Assembly (NCBI GenBank): GCA_035544575.1
Contig: DATKEC010000085.1
Coordinates: 1-28,365, forward strand
DNA: 28,365 nt
Source of the DNA: DATHWB01 sp035544575
Lineage (GTDB): Bacteria; Actinomycetota; Acidimicrobiia; Spongiisociales; ZC4RG35
Reading direction: 5' to 3'
Both the position numbers and the translations under genes were made by a program. Under the pieces are notes generated by a model, which worked only from the letters and a program-made list of their open reading frames with translations, was not told where the DNA came from and did no database searches. Positions 8,224-15,260 of this stretch are shown piece after piece. The stretch's first letter is position 1; each line of letters opens with the position of its first letter.

Positions 8224-9189
8224 CTACTTGATCGCCATCGGGTTCAACGGGGATCCAACTGCACCGGTGAACGGGAGCGGGGGCCCGCAGAAGAAGAACT
8301 CGTAGACGCCATCATCGGCGCAGTCGGCGGCGATCGCTTCGAAGTCGAAGATTTCGCCCACCCACAGCCCGACATACACGATCAGGACTATGTGTAAGGG
8401 CTGGAACACGTCGGGCGTTTCATTGGGCAGGACCTCCATGCCCCACGTGTCGGTTGCCAGCCCTGCGATGTCCCGACCGACGATCCAGTCCACCGAATCG
8501 AGGCCCAACCCCGGAGCCGACCCGCCGGCATATCCGTTCCACGAACCACGCTCCCGCACCTCAGCCATCGCACCGGTTCGCACGAAGACGAAGTCGCCCT
8601 CCCCCACCACCGTGTTCGCGAAGTCGAGCGCCCGGTCGAGTTCGTCACCGCTGATTGCATGACCCGCTTCGAGCCAGGGGACTCCCAGCGCCCGCGGCAG
8701 GTCGAGCAGCACACCGCGTCCGACCATCGATCCGGCGCCTGTTCGGACATCGTTCTTCCGCGCACCCTTGCTACTGACCTCGTCTGCGCTGTATCCGTTG
8801 TAGATGTGATTGTCGTGAACCACGTGACCGAGCGCATCCCACTGCGTCCCCGACTGGAGCGGCATGATGATCAGGTCGTCGGTACCTCGGAAGTGGCGAT
8901 CGACCCCGCCGTAGAAGTCGCGAAGCGACGTTCCGGCGATGACGTCCGCCCCATCCCGGATCATGAGATGAATGGGGTTGAACCGGGCGCCACCTGTCTG
9001 GGGTCCCTCCGAGTCGTAGGGAAGGGCCATAGAGAATGGCACACCGCGGCGAACGAGCTTGGCGGCCGCAAGGACCTTGTCGGCCGTGACGAAGTTGAGC
9101 GTGCCCATCTGATCGTCGTCGCCCCAACGTCCCCAGTTGGTGTACTGCCTGGCCATTTCCAGGACGGTCTGGATACTCACCTCAGTCAA
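8224..9189 (-). CDS. Cyclase family (kynurenine formamidase-like) metal-dependent hydrolase
   Basis: A 321-aa protein of the cyclase family (PF04199-type), whose members include kynurenine formamidase and isatin hydrolase. The family's metal motif HxGTHxDxxxH appears as Q112-S-G-T-Q116-W-D118-A-L-G-H122, so Asp and the last His are kept while two His are Gln; Trp after Gln is a subgroup trait. Other family features are the NPIHLMI strand, RGVLLDLPR, and a C-terminal GLDSVDWIVGRDIAGLATDTWGME region. The start is TTG at 9189 with GAGAGG 6 nt upstream; an in-frame GTG at 9180 is possible. It lies divergent from the ThDP-enzyme operon. It is clearly distinct from the second cyclase at 23737-24552. 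Likely it opens a cyclic or N-acyl amide/ester substrate; which one is unknown. Confidence 0.87.
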   Translation of the reverse strand: MTEVSIQTVLEMARQYTNWGRWGDDDQMGTLNFVTADKVLAAAKLVRRGVPFSMALPYDSEGPQTGGARFNPIHLMIRDGADVIAGTSLRDFYGGVDRHFRGTDDLIIMPLQSGTQWDALGHVVHDNHIYNGYSADEVSSKGARKNDVRTGAGSMVGRGVLLDLPRALGVPWLEAGHAISGDELDRALDFANTVVGEGDFVFVRTGAMAEVRERGSWNGYAGGSAPGLGLDSVDWIVGRDIAGLATDTWGMEVLPNETPDVFQPLHIVLIVYVGLWVGEIFDFEAIAADCADDGVYEFFFCGPPLPFTGAVGSPLNPMAIK

Positions 9190-9218
9190 GGGACGCCTCT
9201 CTTCATCGACCGACCGGA

Positions 9219-9237
9219 CGTCTCATTCAGAGAGACG
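9219..9237. promoter_or_regulatory. Inverted repeat CGTCTC / GAGACG in the cyclase/ThDP divergent region
   Basis: CGTCTC (9219-9224) and GAGACG (9232-9237) are separated by 7 bp. They lie between the minus-strand cyclase start (9189) and the candidate plus-strand promoter at 9243-9270. The half-site resembles the GAGAC/GTCTC arms at 2735 and 15206 but in the opposite orientation, so binding by the same protein is uncertain. Confidence 0.35.
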
Positions 9238-9242
9238 CTGAC

Positions 9243-9270
9243 TTGCATCGCGCACCATATGGGGCATAAT
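9243..9270 (+). promoter_or_regulatory. Candidate sigma-70-type promoter for the ThDP-enzyme operon
   Basis: TTGCAT (9243-9248) and CATAAT (9265-9270) with a 16-bp spacer resemble -35 and -10 boxes, about 90 bp before the operon's first start codon. Arms CACCAT (9253-9258) and ATGGTG (9274-9279) of an inverted repeat bracket the -10, where a bound protein could block polymerase. This is the best promoter match I saw in the window. Confidence 0.5.
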
Positions 9271-9358
9271 CGCATGGTGTCAAGGGAGAGCGGCGGCACG
9301 GGCGCGTCCCACCGCTGCGATCGCCATCGTCGGATCCTCGAGGAAGGCCGCACTGCTA

Positions 9359-11041
9359 ATGGAGAAGACTACGGGAGCGAGAGTCCTCGCCGACATGCTG
9401 GACGGATACGGCGTCACCCACGTGTTCATGGTCCCGGCTGTGCTCCGTCGGACGATGAAGGAGCTGGAGGAGCGAACCGAGATCGCCCGCATCCATACCC
9501 ACGGCGAGAAGTCGGCGGCATACATGGCCGACGGGTACGCCCGGGCGAGTGGCCGTCCCGGGGTCTGCATGGCGCAAGTCATTGGAGCATTGAACCTGGC
9601 AGCCGGGCTCCGCGATGCATGGCTGGCGCACTCTCCGGTCGTTGCCATGACTGGTGGTCGGCACCCTGACAGCAAGTTCCGCAAGGTGTACCAGGAGGTC
9701 GATGATCTTCCCGCTTTCGAGCCAGTGACCAAGCTCAATGCCACGATCGACTCTGTCGCCCGGATCCCCGACATGGTCCGGCTCGCGTTCCGCACCGCCG
9801 TCTCCGGCACGCCGGGCCCGGTCCACCTCCAGTTCCAGGGGAACGAGGGCCAGATTGACCAGGAGGAAGCGGAGATGTCGGGATACGTCGAGCCGGCGTT
9901 CCGTTCTGTCCCGCCATTCCGACCCCATCCGGGCGACGAGGTTCTGCGTCGCGCCCTCGAGATCATCACGACGGCTGCACGCCCGGTGATCGTGGCCGGT
10001 GGAGGGGTGAGGGCATCCGGTGCGGCTCGAGAACTCGTGGCTTTCGCAGAGAAGCTGCAAATCCCGGTCGCGACCTCGCTCAACGGCAAAGACAGCATCT
10101 CCGGCAAACATCCCCTCTCCGTCGGCGTCGTCGGCACCTACTCGCGGGCCTCGGCAAACATGGTGGTCGGCGACGCGGACCTCGTCCTCTTCATCGGAAC
10201 CGAGACGGGCGGTATGACAACACATTTCTGGCAAGTCCCCCGGCCGGGAGTACGCGCCGTCCAACTCGGTCTCGATCCCGAGTCGCTCGGGCACAACTAC
10301 CGACTCGAACTCGCCATCCAGGGCGATGCCCAGGTTTCCCTCAGACGTCTGGTTCAGCTCGACGTCGCAGCGACACCAGACCGGCGCGAGTGGCTGGACC
10401 ACGTTCGCGGGATCGTCGAATCGTGGCGGGACGAGTACGCCCCGCTCATGCAGAGCGACTCCGTTCCGATCCGTCCCGAACGGATCTGCGCCGAATTGAC
10501 CGAACACGTCCCGGACGACGGGATCGTCGTCGTCGACACCGGCCACGGTGGGATGTGGATGGGCGGGATGTATGACCTCCGCACTCCGGAGCAGAGCTAC
10601 ATGCGATCAGCCGGGCACCTGGGATGGGCTTTCCCGGCAGCGCTCGGCGCAAAGTGCGCCGCGCCGGACCGCCCGGTCGTCTGCTTCACGGGAGATGGTG
10701 GGCTCTGGTACCACATCGCCGAGATCGAGACGGCTGCCCGTTGGAACATCAACACCGTCACGGTGGTCAACAACAACGGCTCCGGGAACCAGTCCAAGCG
10801 GGGTTTCGACCGGATCTATGGAGGCACACAGACGCCCAAGGCACGTGAACTGTGGACGTTCAGCGACGTCGACTTCGCCCAGATCGCAACCAATATGGGC
10901 GCAGTCGGCATCCGGGTGGAGAAGCCCGCCGAGCTCGGCCCTGCCCTCCGAAAGGCGTTCGAGACGGAAGGGCCGGTCGTCGTTGACGTCGTCACCGACA
11001 TCGACGCGTTGGCTCCGCTCGCCGTAGTCGCGGACTCGTGA
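9359..11041 (+). CDS. Thiamine diphosphate-dependent enzyme, acetolactate synthase-like
   Basis: A 560-aa ThDP enzyme of the acetolactate synthase / benzoylformate decarboxylase / oxalyl-CoA decarboxylase superfamily. The N-terminal Pyr domain has the cofactor-activating Glu50 in HTHGEKSAAYMADGYAR. A central domain follows (GGVRASGAARELVAFAEKL). The C-terminal PP domain carries the ThDP/Mg motif GDGGLWYHIAEIETAARWN ending in NNNGSGNQ (about 445-472). The ATG at 9359 has GAGGAAGG 11 nt upstream. It is the first gene of an operon with an isopropylmalate/tartrate-type dehydrogenase, a maleate-isomerase-like protein and a crotonase. It probably decarboxylates or carboligates a 2-oxo acid. There is no adjacent regulatory subunit gene, which argues for a catabolic rather than a branched-chain biosynthetic enzyme. 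Sulfoacetaldehyde acetyltransferase or oxalyl-CoA decarboxylase activity cannot be excluded. Confidence 0.9.
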   Translation: MEKTTGARVLADMLDGYGVTHVFMVPAVLRRTMKELEERTEIARIHTHGEKSAAYMADGYARASGRPGVCMAQVIGALNLAAGLRDAWLAHSPVVAMTGGRHPDSKFRKVYQEVDDLPAFEPVTKLNATIDSVARIPDMVRLAFRTAVSGTPGPVHLQFQGNEGQIDQEEAEMSGYVEPAFRSVPPFRPHPGDEVLRRALEIITTAARPVIVAGGGVRASGAARELVAFAEKLQIPVATSLNGKDSISGKHPLSVGVVGTYSRASANMVVGDADLVLFIGTETGGMTTHFWQVPRPGVRAVQLGLDPESLGHNYRLELAIQGDAQVSLRRLVQLDVAATPDRREWLDHVRGIVESWRDEYAPLMQSDSVPIRPERICAELTEHVPDDGIVVVDTGHGGMWMGGMYDLRTPEQSYMRSAGHLGWAFPAALGAKCAAPDRPVVCFTGDGGLWYHIAEIETAARWNINTVTVVNNNGSGNQSKRGFDRIYGGTQTPKARELWTFSDVDFAQIATNMGAVGIRVEKPAELGPALRKAFETEGPVVVDVVTDIDALAPLAVVADS

Positions 11042-11078
11042 CAAACCAGCGTCGACGCAACACGGGACGACCACACCC

Positions 11079-12098
11079 GTGAGGCGACACCGGATCGCTC
11101 TCCTGCCCGGAGACGGGATCGGCACCGAAGTGTGCAGGGCGGCGCGGGTGACGCTCGAGGCGATCCCGGACCCCGACCTCTCCTTCGAGTTCACCGAGCT
11201 GCCGATGGGGCTGGTGGCGCTCGAGTCCGAAGGCGACCCCCTGCCACAGTCGACGATCGATCAGGCCAGGGCTGCAGACGCCGTGCTGCACGGAGCCACT
11301 GACGCGTCTTCGATTGCTCCGGGCATTCGACCCCCGCTGTCGGGTCTTCGCCGCGAACTCGGGTGCTTCGCGAGCGTCAGACCTTCGGTGTCAATCCCGG
11401 GAGTCGACGCTGTGCATACCGACGTGGATCTCGTCGTCATCCGCGAGTTGACCGAGGGCACGTACAGCAAGATCGAGTTCGAGATCCAGGACGCCGTGTG
11501 CACGGTGCGTGTGACGAGCCGCGCCGCGACCCAGCGGGTGGCCAGGCTCGCTCTCGAGTATGCCAGGACCCGACGCCGACACGTCACCGTGGTGCACAAG
11601 CGGGCGGGGGTTCCTCGCGGCGACTCGTTCTGGCTCGAGGTGATCGCGGACGTGGCCGTGGAGTTCGGCGACGTCACGGTCCGGACTGCCAACGTGGATG
11701 CTGTGGCGCACGATCTCGTGAGAGCACCCCAAGAGTTCGACGTGATCCTGGCGGAGAATCTCAACGGCGACATCCTCTCCGATGTCGCTGCGGCCGTGAC
11801 TGGCGGTCTGCCACTCGCAGCCTCAGCCTGCATCGGAGCACAGTGGGCGTACTTCGAGCCGGTCCATGGATCGGCGCCGACGATCGCCGGATTGGGCAAG
11901 GCCAATCCGGCCGGGACGATGCTGGCATCCGCAATGCTTCTCGAGCACATCGGGGAAACCGGGGCCGCCGATCGACTTCGACGGGCCGTGAAACTCGCCC
12001 TCGCCGATCCCTCCGCCCGCACCGCCGACCTCGGAGGATCGGCGTCAACGGACGAGTTCACCGCCGCGGTCGTCGGGGCGTTGTGCGAGCCGCTGTGA
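11079..12098 (+). CDS. Isocitrate/isopropylmalate/tartrate dehydrogenase family protein
   Basis: A 339-aa NAD(P)-dependent beta-decarboxylating dehydrogenase. Family marks in order: LLPGDGIGTEV (about 8-18), the substrate-loop segment RELTEGTYSKIEFE with the catalytic Tyr, VTSRAATQRVARLALEYA, HKRAGVPRGDSF with the catalytic Lys, the metal-binding ENLNGDILSDVAAA, and the nucleotide-binding EPVHGSAPTIAGLGKANPAGTMLASAMLLEH. The class oxidises 2-hydroxy-3-carboxy acids such as isocitrate, isopropylmalate, tartrate or 3-isopropylmalate analogues. It starts at GTG 11079 with only a weak ribosome site, 37 nt after the ThDP gene. Its stop overlaps the next start by 4 nt (GTGA). The operon context with decarboxylase and isomerase-like genes favours a catabolic tartrate/malate-type substrate over leucine synthesis; this is inference. 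Confidence 0.88.
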   Translation: MRRHRIALLPGDGIGTEVCRAARVTLEAIPDPDLSFEFTELPMGLVALESEGDPLPQSTIDQARAADAVLHGATDASSIAPGIRPPLSGLRRELGCFASVRPSVSIPGVDAVHTDVDLVVIRELTEGTYSKIEFEIQDAVCTVRVTSRAATQRVARLALEYARTRRRHVTVVHKRAGVPRGDSFWLEVIADVAVEFGDVTVRTANVDAVAHDLVRAPQEFDVILAENLNGDILSDVAAAVTGGLPLAASACIGAQWAYFEPVHGSAPTIAGLGKANPAGTMLASAMLLEHIGETGAADRLRRAVKLALADPSARTADLGGSASTDEFTAAVVGALCEPL

Positions 12099-12898
12099 CC
12101 GAGCCTCGGGAGCCCACAACGGCGAAAGGCGGCTGGCGGCCGCAACCCATTTGGTTCCGCCTCGGACACATCGTGCCCCACCTTCGGTCGGATACGACGC
12201 CCTACCAGTTCTATCGCGTCGCGCCACCGGGGGTGATGCTCGTGACTGTGCCGTTCGACCTGGCTGAATACTCGCTCGCGGCAGTGGACCGGGAACTCGC
12301 CCGGCTTTGGGAACGGGTCGACTCGTTGGTCGAGCGGAACGTCGATCGGATCGTGCTCGCAGGCGTTCCCGTGGCAGCCGCGCTCGGCCGAGACCGCACG
12401 CTTGAGATCGCCGAGCTCATCACGAGGCGAACGGGTCTGCCGGCCGGCAGCGATCTCGAGTCGCACGTCATGGCGGCGCATCACCTCGGCGTCTCCACCA
12501 TGGCGATGGCAACACGATGGTCGGACGGCGTCAACGAGGCTCTTCGGGCCTACATGGCCGAAGCAGGCATTGAAGTGGTGTCGGTGGCATCCCGGCCGAG
12601 GGATCTAGAACAGAACAAGGCCGCTGACCCCAACGAGGACCATCGACTCATGCTGGCCTTGGGACGACGTGCGGTTCGAGAGCCGCCGGCGCTGCCCGAC
12701 GCGCTGTTCCTACCCGGCGGACTGGGACTCGTGGTCGATGTCGCTGCCATCCTCGAGGAGGAGTTGCAGCTCCCGGTGTTCACGAATGCGACTTCAACCC
12801 TCTGGGCGGCGCTGCGCGGTCATCCTGGCGCCGTTCAAACCGACGGCACGACATATCCCAGTCGTTTGCTCGCCACGCTCGCGCGATCCACGCAATAG
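12095..12898 (+). CDS. Second maleate isomerase / arylmalonate decarboxylase-like protein, entirely free of cysteine
   Basis: A 267-aa paralogue of the protein at 1934-2677. Both share YQ-YR-AP-G near the N-terminus, the loop AGVPVAAALGRDR (about 89-101), DLESHVMAAHHLGV-type strand, the loop LPGGLGLVV (206-214) and TSTLWAALRG (233-242). The loops are where maleate isomerase and arylmalonate decarboxylase keep their catalytic cysteines. This protein contains no cysteine at all, so thiol chemistry is excluded if the translation is right. The frame is open back to 11363, but the GTG at 12095 overlaps the previous stop (GTGA) and the homologous region begins soon after, so that start is chosen. 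The first 25 residues are not shared with the paralogue. It is followed 11 nt later by a crotonase gene. The fold call is good; activity is unknown. Confidence 0.83.
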   Translation: MTEPREPTTAKGGWRPQPIWFRLGHIVPHLRSDTTPYQFYRVAPPGVMLVTVPFDLAEYSLAAVDRELARLWERVDSLVERNVDRIVLAGVPVAAALGRDRTLEIAELITRRTGLPAGSDLESHVMAAHHLGVSTMAMATRWSDGVNEALRAYMAEAGIEVVSVASRPRDLEQNKAADPNEDHRLMLALGRRAVREPPALPDALFLPGGLGLVVDVAAILEEELQLPVFTNATSTLWAALRGHPGAVQTDGTTYPSRLLATLARSTQ

Positions 12899-12909
12899 AA
12901 AGGACCACT

Positions 12910-13620
12910 ATGACCAAAGCGGCCGAGGATCTCCTCCTGGTACACCACGACGGGCCCGTGATGAACGTGACGTTCAACCGTCCCGACCACCGCAATGCCG
13001 TCAACGGCGTGATGATGCGGGGAATTGCGGACGCTGTGCGCCAGGCAACAGCTCATGATTGCGTCGTCATCCGTTTCGCCGCCAGCGGTGAAGACTTCTC
13101 CCTCGGCCGCGACCATGCGGAGTCACCGCGATTGGGATCGACGATATGGACGAAAGATGAGTGGCGGGCGATGACTGGCGACGCTTTCGGTTCGGTGGCG
13201 GGGTTCGGTGGAGTCACGGTCGCCGAGGTTCGAGGGCGCGCATACGGCTTCGGAGCCGCGCTCACCACGACGGTGGACGTGGCAATCGCTGCCGATGACG
13301 CTCGTCTGGCGTTCGACGAGGTGCCGATGGGTTTCGCCCCTCGACGGGTGATGTCCCTTCTGTTCAACCGCTTGGGTGAGCGGAGGATCAAGGAGTTGGT
13401 TCTCACTGGTCGGTCGGTCTCTGCCGAGGAGGCTCACGCCATAGGGATCGTCACTGAACTCGCACCGGCCGCATCGCTGACGGCGGTGGTCGACCGCCGG
13501 GTGGCCGACCTCGTGAGCCATGACCCGAAGATCCTGCGCCACGCCAAGTGGTACCTCGGCGAGCTCACGAACATGACATCGGTCGAAAGACCCGCCTACG
13601 AGGGCCCTTCCACCTTCTGA
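12910..13620 (+). CDS. Enoyl-CoA hydratase/isomerase (crotonase) family protein
   Basis: A 236-aa crotonase-fold protein, somewhat shorter than the usual 255-270. Seen are FNRPDHRNAVNG (about 23-34), the first oxyanion-hole segment FSLGRDHAES, the second VRGRAYGFGAALTTTVDVAIA, and FDEVPMGFAPRRV. Aligned by eye on rat enoyl-CoA hydratase, the Glu of FDEVPMG corresponds to Glu164, while the Glu144 position (GGGCEL) is Ala in GFGAAL. Loss of one glutamate is common in isomerases, decarboxylases and other non-hydratase crotonases. AAAGG precedes the ATG. It is last in the four-gene operon, so it may act on a CoA ester formed there or by the CoA-transferase at 22544-23740. The C-terminal codons form one arm of the hairpin at 13591-13636. 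Confidence 0.87.
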   Translation: MTKAAEDLLLVHHDGPVMNVTFNRPDHRNAVNGVMMRGIADAVRQATAHDCVVIRFAASGEDFSLGRDHAESPRLGSTIWTKDEWRAMTGDAFGSVAGFGGVTVAEVRGRAYGFGAALTTTVDVAIAADDARLAFDEVPMGFAPRRVMSLLFNRLGERRIKELVLTGRSVSAEEAHAIGIVTELAPAASLTAVVDRRVADLVSHDPKILRHAKWYLGELTNMTSVERPAYEGPSTF

Positions 13621-13636
13621 CCAGGTCGTAGGCGGG
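13591..13636. terminator. Hairpin terminator candidate between convergent crotonase and mmsA genes
   Basis: CCCGCCTACGA (13591-13601) pairs perfectly with TCGTAGGCGGG (13626-13636), an 11-bp stem with a 24-nt loop. The left arm is in the last codons of the crotonase gene and the loop holds its stop. mmsA ends at 13660 on the other strand. No T-run follows, so it would be a GC-rich hairpin terminator, usable in both directions. Confidence 0.6.
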
Positions 13637-13659
13637 GGAGGGTTGCGCGGCTGCCTCGC

Positions 13660-15156
13660 TCAACGACCTGCTTGCGGAAAGCCAAGGTCCACGCCGCGGT
13701 GGATCGGATCCGGCCAGCGAGTGATCACGGTCTTCCTGCGTGTGTAGAACTGCACTCCTTCGGGCCCATAGATTCCGTGGTCACCGAAGATGGAGTCCTT
13801 CCACCCACCGAAGCTATAGAAGCTCAGAGGCACCGGGATCGGGACGTTGACGCCAACCATTCCCACGAGAATCTCCGACTGGAATCTCCTCGCCGCACCG
13901 CCATCGTTCGTGAAGATCGCCGTGCCGTTGCCGTATGGATTCAAATTGATGAGCTCGATCGCTTCTTCGTAGGTTTCGACCCTGACGACGGAGAGGACCG
14001 GACCGAAGATCTCATCGGAGTAAACCTTCATCTCGGGGCGCACATGGTCGAACAAGGTCGGACCGACGAAGAACCCATCCTCGTGCCCCTCGACCCGGAC
14101 ACCTCGCCCGTCATCCAACAACGATGCTCCCTCGGCGATGCCAGTTTCGATATACCCCATCACACGGTTGCGGTGTTCGCTCGTCACCAGAGGACCCATG
14201 TCCATGCCGTCCGCGCCGCCGGGTCCGACTTTCAGGCCGGCGATCCGTTTCCGCACTTCGGGAATGAGCCGATCGGCTGCGGATCCAATCGCGACCACGA
14301 CCGAGATGGCCATGCATCGTTCGCCGGCCGAGCCGTAGGCAGCAGAGACGACCGCATCGGCTGCGAGATCGATATCGGCGTCTGGGAGCACCACCATGTG
14401 GTTCTTCGCTCCGCCGAGTGCTTGCACCCGCTTTCCGCTGTGGGTGGCTGTCTCGTAGACGTGACGGGCGACCGGTGTCGAGCCGACGAATGAGACCGCC
14501 GCGACATCGCGACTGGTCAGCAGTGCCTCCACGGCGTCGCGGTCCCCCTGGACGACATTGAAAACACCGGCCGGGAGGCCGGCTTCATGGAAGAGTTCGG
14601 CGAGAAGCAAGGAAGCCGAGGGATCCTTCTCGGAGGGTTTCAGCACGAACGTATTCCCACACGCGATCGCCATCGGGAACATCCACATCGGGACCATTGC
14701 CGGGAAGTTGAACGGTGTGATGCCGGCCACAACGCCGAGAGGCTGGCGAAAGCTGAGGGTGTCGACGCCCGTGGATACCTGTTCGGAGAAGTCGCCCTTC
14801 AGGAGTTGCGGGATGCCACAGGCGAACTCGACCACCTCCAGCCCGCGCTGCACCTCTCCCAGCGCGTCGTCGATCGTCTTGCCGTGCTCCGCGGTGATGA
14901 GTTTGGCAACGTCGTACAGCCTGTCGACGAGCAATTGACGGAAGTCGAACATCACGCGCTGGCGACGTGTGACCGATGTGACGCTCCAGTCAGCGGAGGC
15001 CGCCAGTGCCACGCTCACGACCGAGTCGACGTCCTCCGCGGATGCGAGCGAGACGCGGGCCGTCTCTTCGCCCGTGGACGGGTCGAACACCGGCGCGGTT
15101 CTCGACCCTTCGCCGGGCCAGAACTCTCCGCCGACCCAATGCGCTATCCGAACCAT
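13660..15156 (-). CDS. mmsA: CoA-acylating methylmalonate-semialdehyde dehydrogenase
   Basis: A 498-aa aldehyde dehydrogenase of the MmsA/IolA type, which converts methylmalonate semialdehyde or malonate semialdehyde to propionyl-CoA or acetyl-CoA with NAD and CoA. Seen are ITPFNFPAMVPMWMFPMAIACGN, FVLKPSEKDP, SFVGSTPVARHVYE, the ALGGAKNHMVVLPDAD segment specific to MmsA, and the catalytic cysteine in GERCMAIS near residue 285. The usual catalytic glutamate motif (LELGG) is replaced by ALGGAKNH, as expected for the CoA-acylating group. The ATG has AAGGAGA 5 nt upstream. It is divergent from a class V aminotransferase, with a palindrome between them. An aminotransferase plus MmsA could process beta-alanine-like amino acids, but this aminotransferase is not of the usual omega type, so the link is tentative. 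Confidence 0.94.
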   Translation of the reverse strand: MVRIAHWVGGEFWPGEGSRTAPVFDPSTGEETARVSLASAEDVDSVVSVALAASADWSVTSVTRRQRVMFDFRQLLVDRLYDVAKLITAEHGKTIDDALGEVQRGLEVVEFACGIPQLLKGDFSEQVSTGVDTLSFRQPLGVVAGITPFNFPAMVPMWMFPMAIACGNTFVLKPSEKDPSASLLLAELFHEAGLPAGVFNVVQGDRDAVEALLTSRDVAAVSFVGSTPVARHVYETATHSGKRVQALGGAKNHMVVLPDADIDLAADAVVSAAYGSAGERCMAISVVVAIGSAADRLIPEVRKRIAGLKVGPGGADGMDMGPLVTSEHRNRVMGYIETGIAEGASLLDDGRGVRVEGHEDGFFVGPTLFDHVRPEMKVYSDEIFGPVLSVVRVETYEEAIELINLNPYGNGTAIFTNDGGAARRFQSEILVGMVGVNVPIPVPLSFYSFGGWKDSIFGDHGIYGPEGVQFYTRRKTVITRWPDPIHRGVDLGFPQAGR

Positions 15157-15205
15157 GTCTTTCTCCTTAAGCGTGCGACATCTGATGCCGCTATGTTAGG
15201 CGGGA

Positions 15206-15220
15206 TGAGACAGCGTCTCA
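15206..15220. promoter_or_regulatory. Candidate operator: palindrome TGAGAC-AGC-GTCTCA
   Basis: Six-base arms around AGC, in the 104-bp divergent gap between mmsA (start 15156) and the aminotransferase (start 15261). It matches the site at 2735-2749 at most positions (GAGACA then TGTCTC with one change). On the mmsA strand a -10-like TAACAT lies about 7 bp downstream, so the palindrome would cover that promoter's -35 region and could repress it. Confidence 0.55.
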
Positions 15221-15260
15221 CTACACGCAACACCCATGCCGGCGAACACAGGAGCAATCG

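Noticed and set aside
11363..12094. N-terminal extension of the second maleate-isomerase-like protein
   Set aside because: It overlaps the dehydrogenase gene in another frame with basic, domain-free translation; the GTGA overlap at 12095 is the natural start.
13672..14493. 273-codon plus-strand frame opposite mmsA
   Set aside because: Antisense to an unmistakable MmsA; no start signal or domain.
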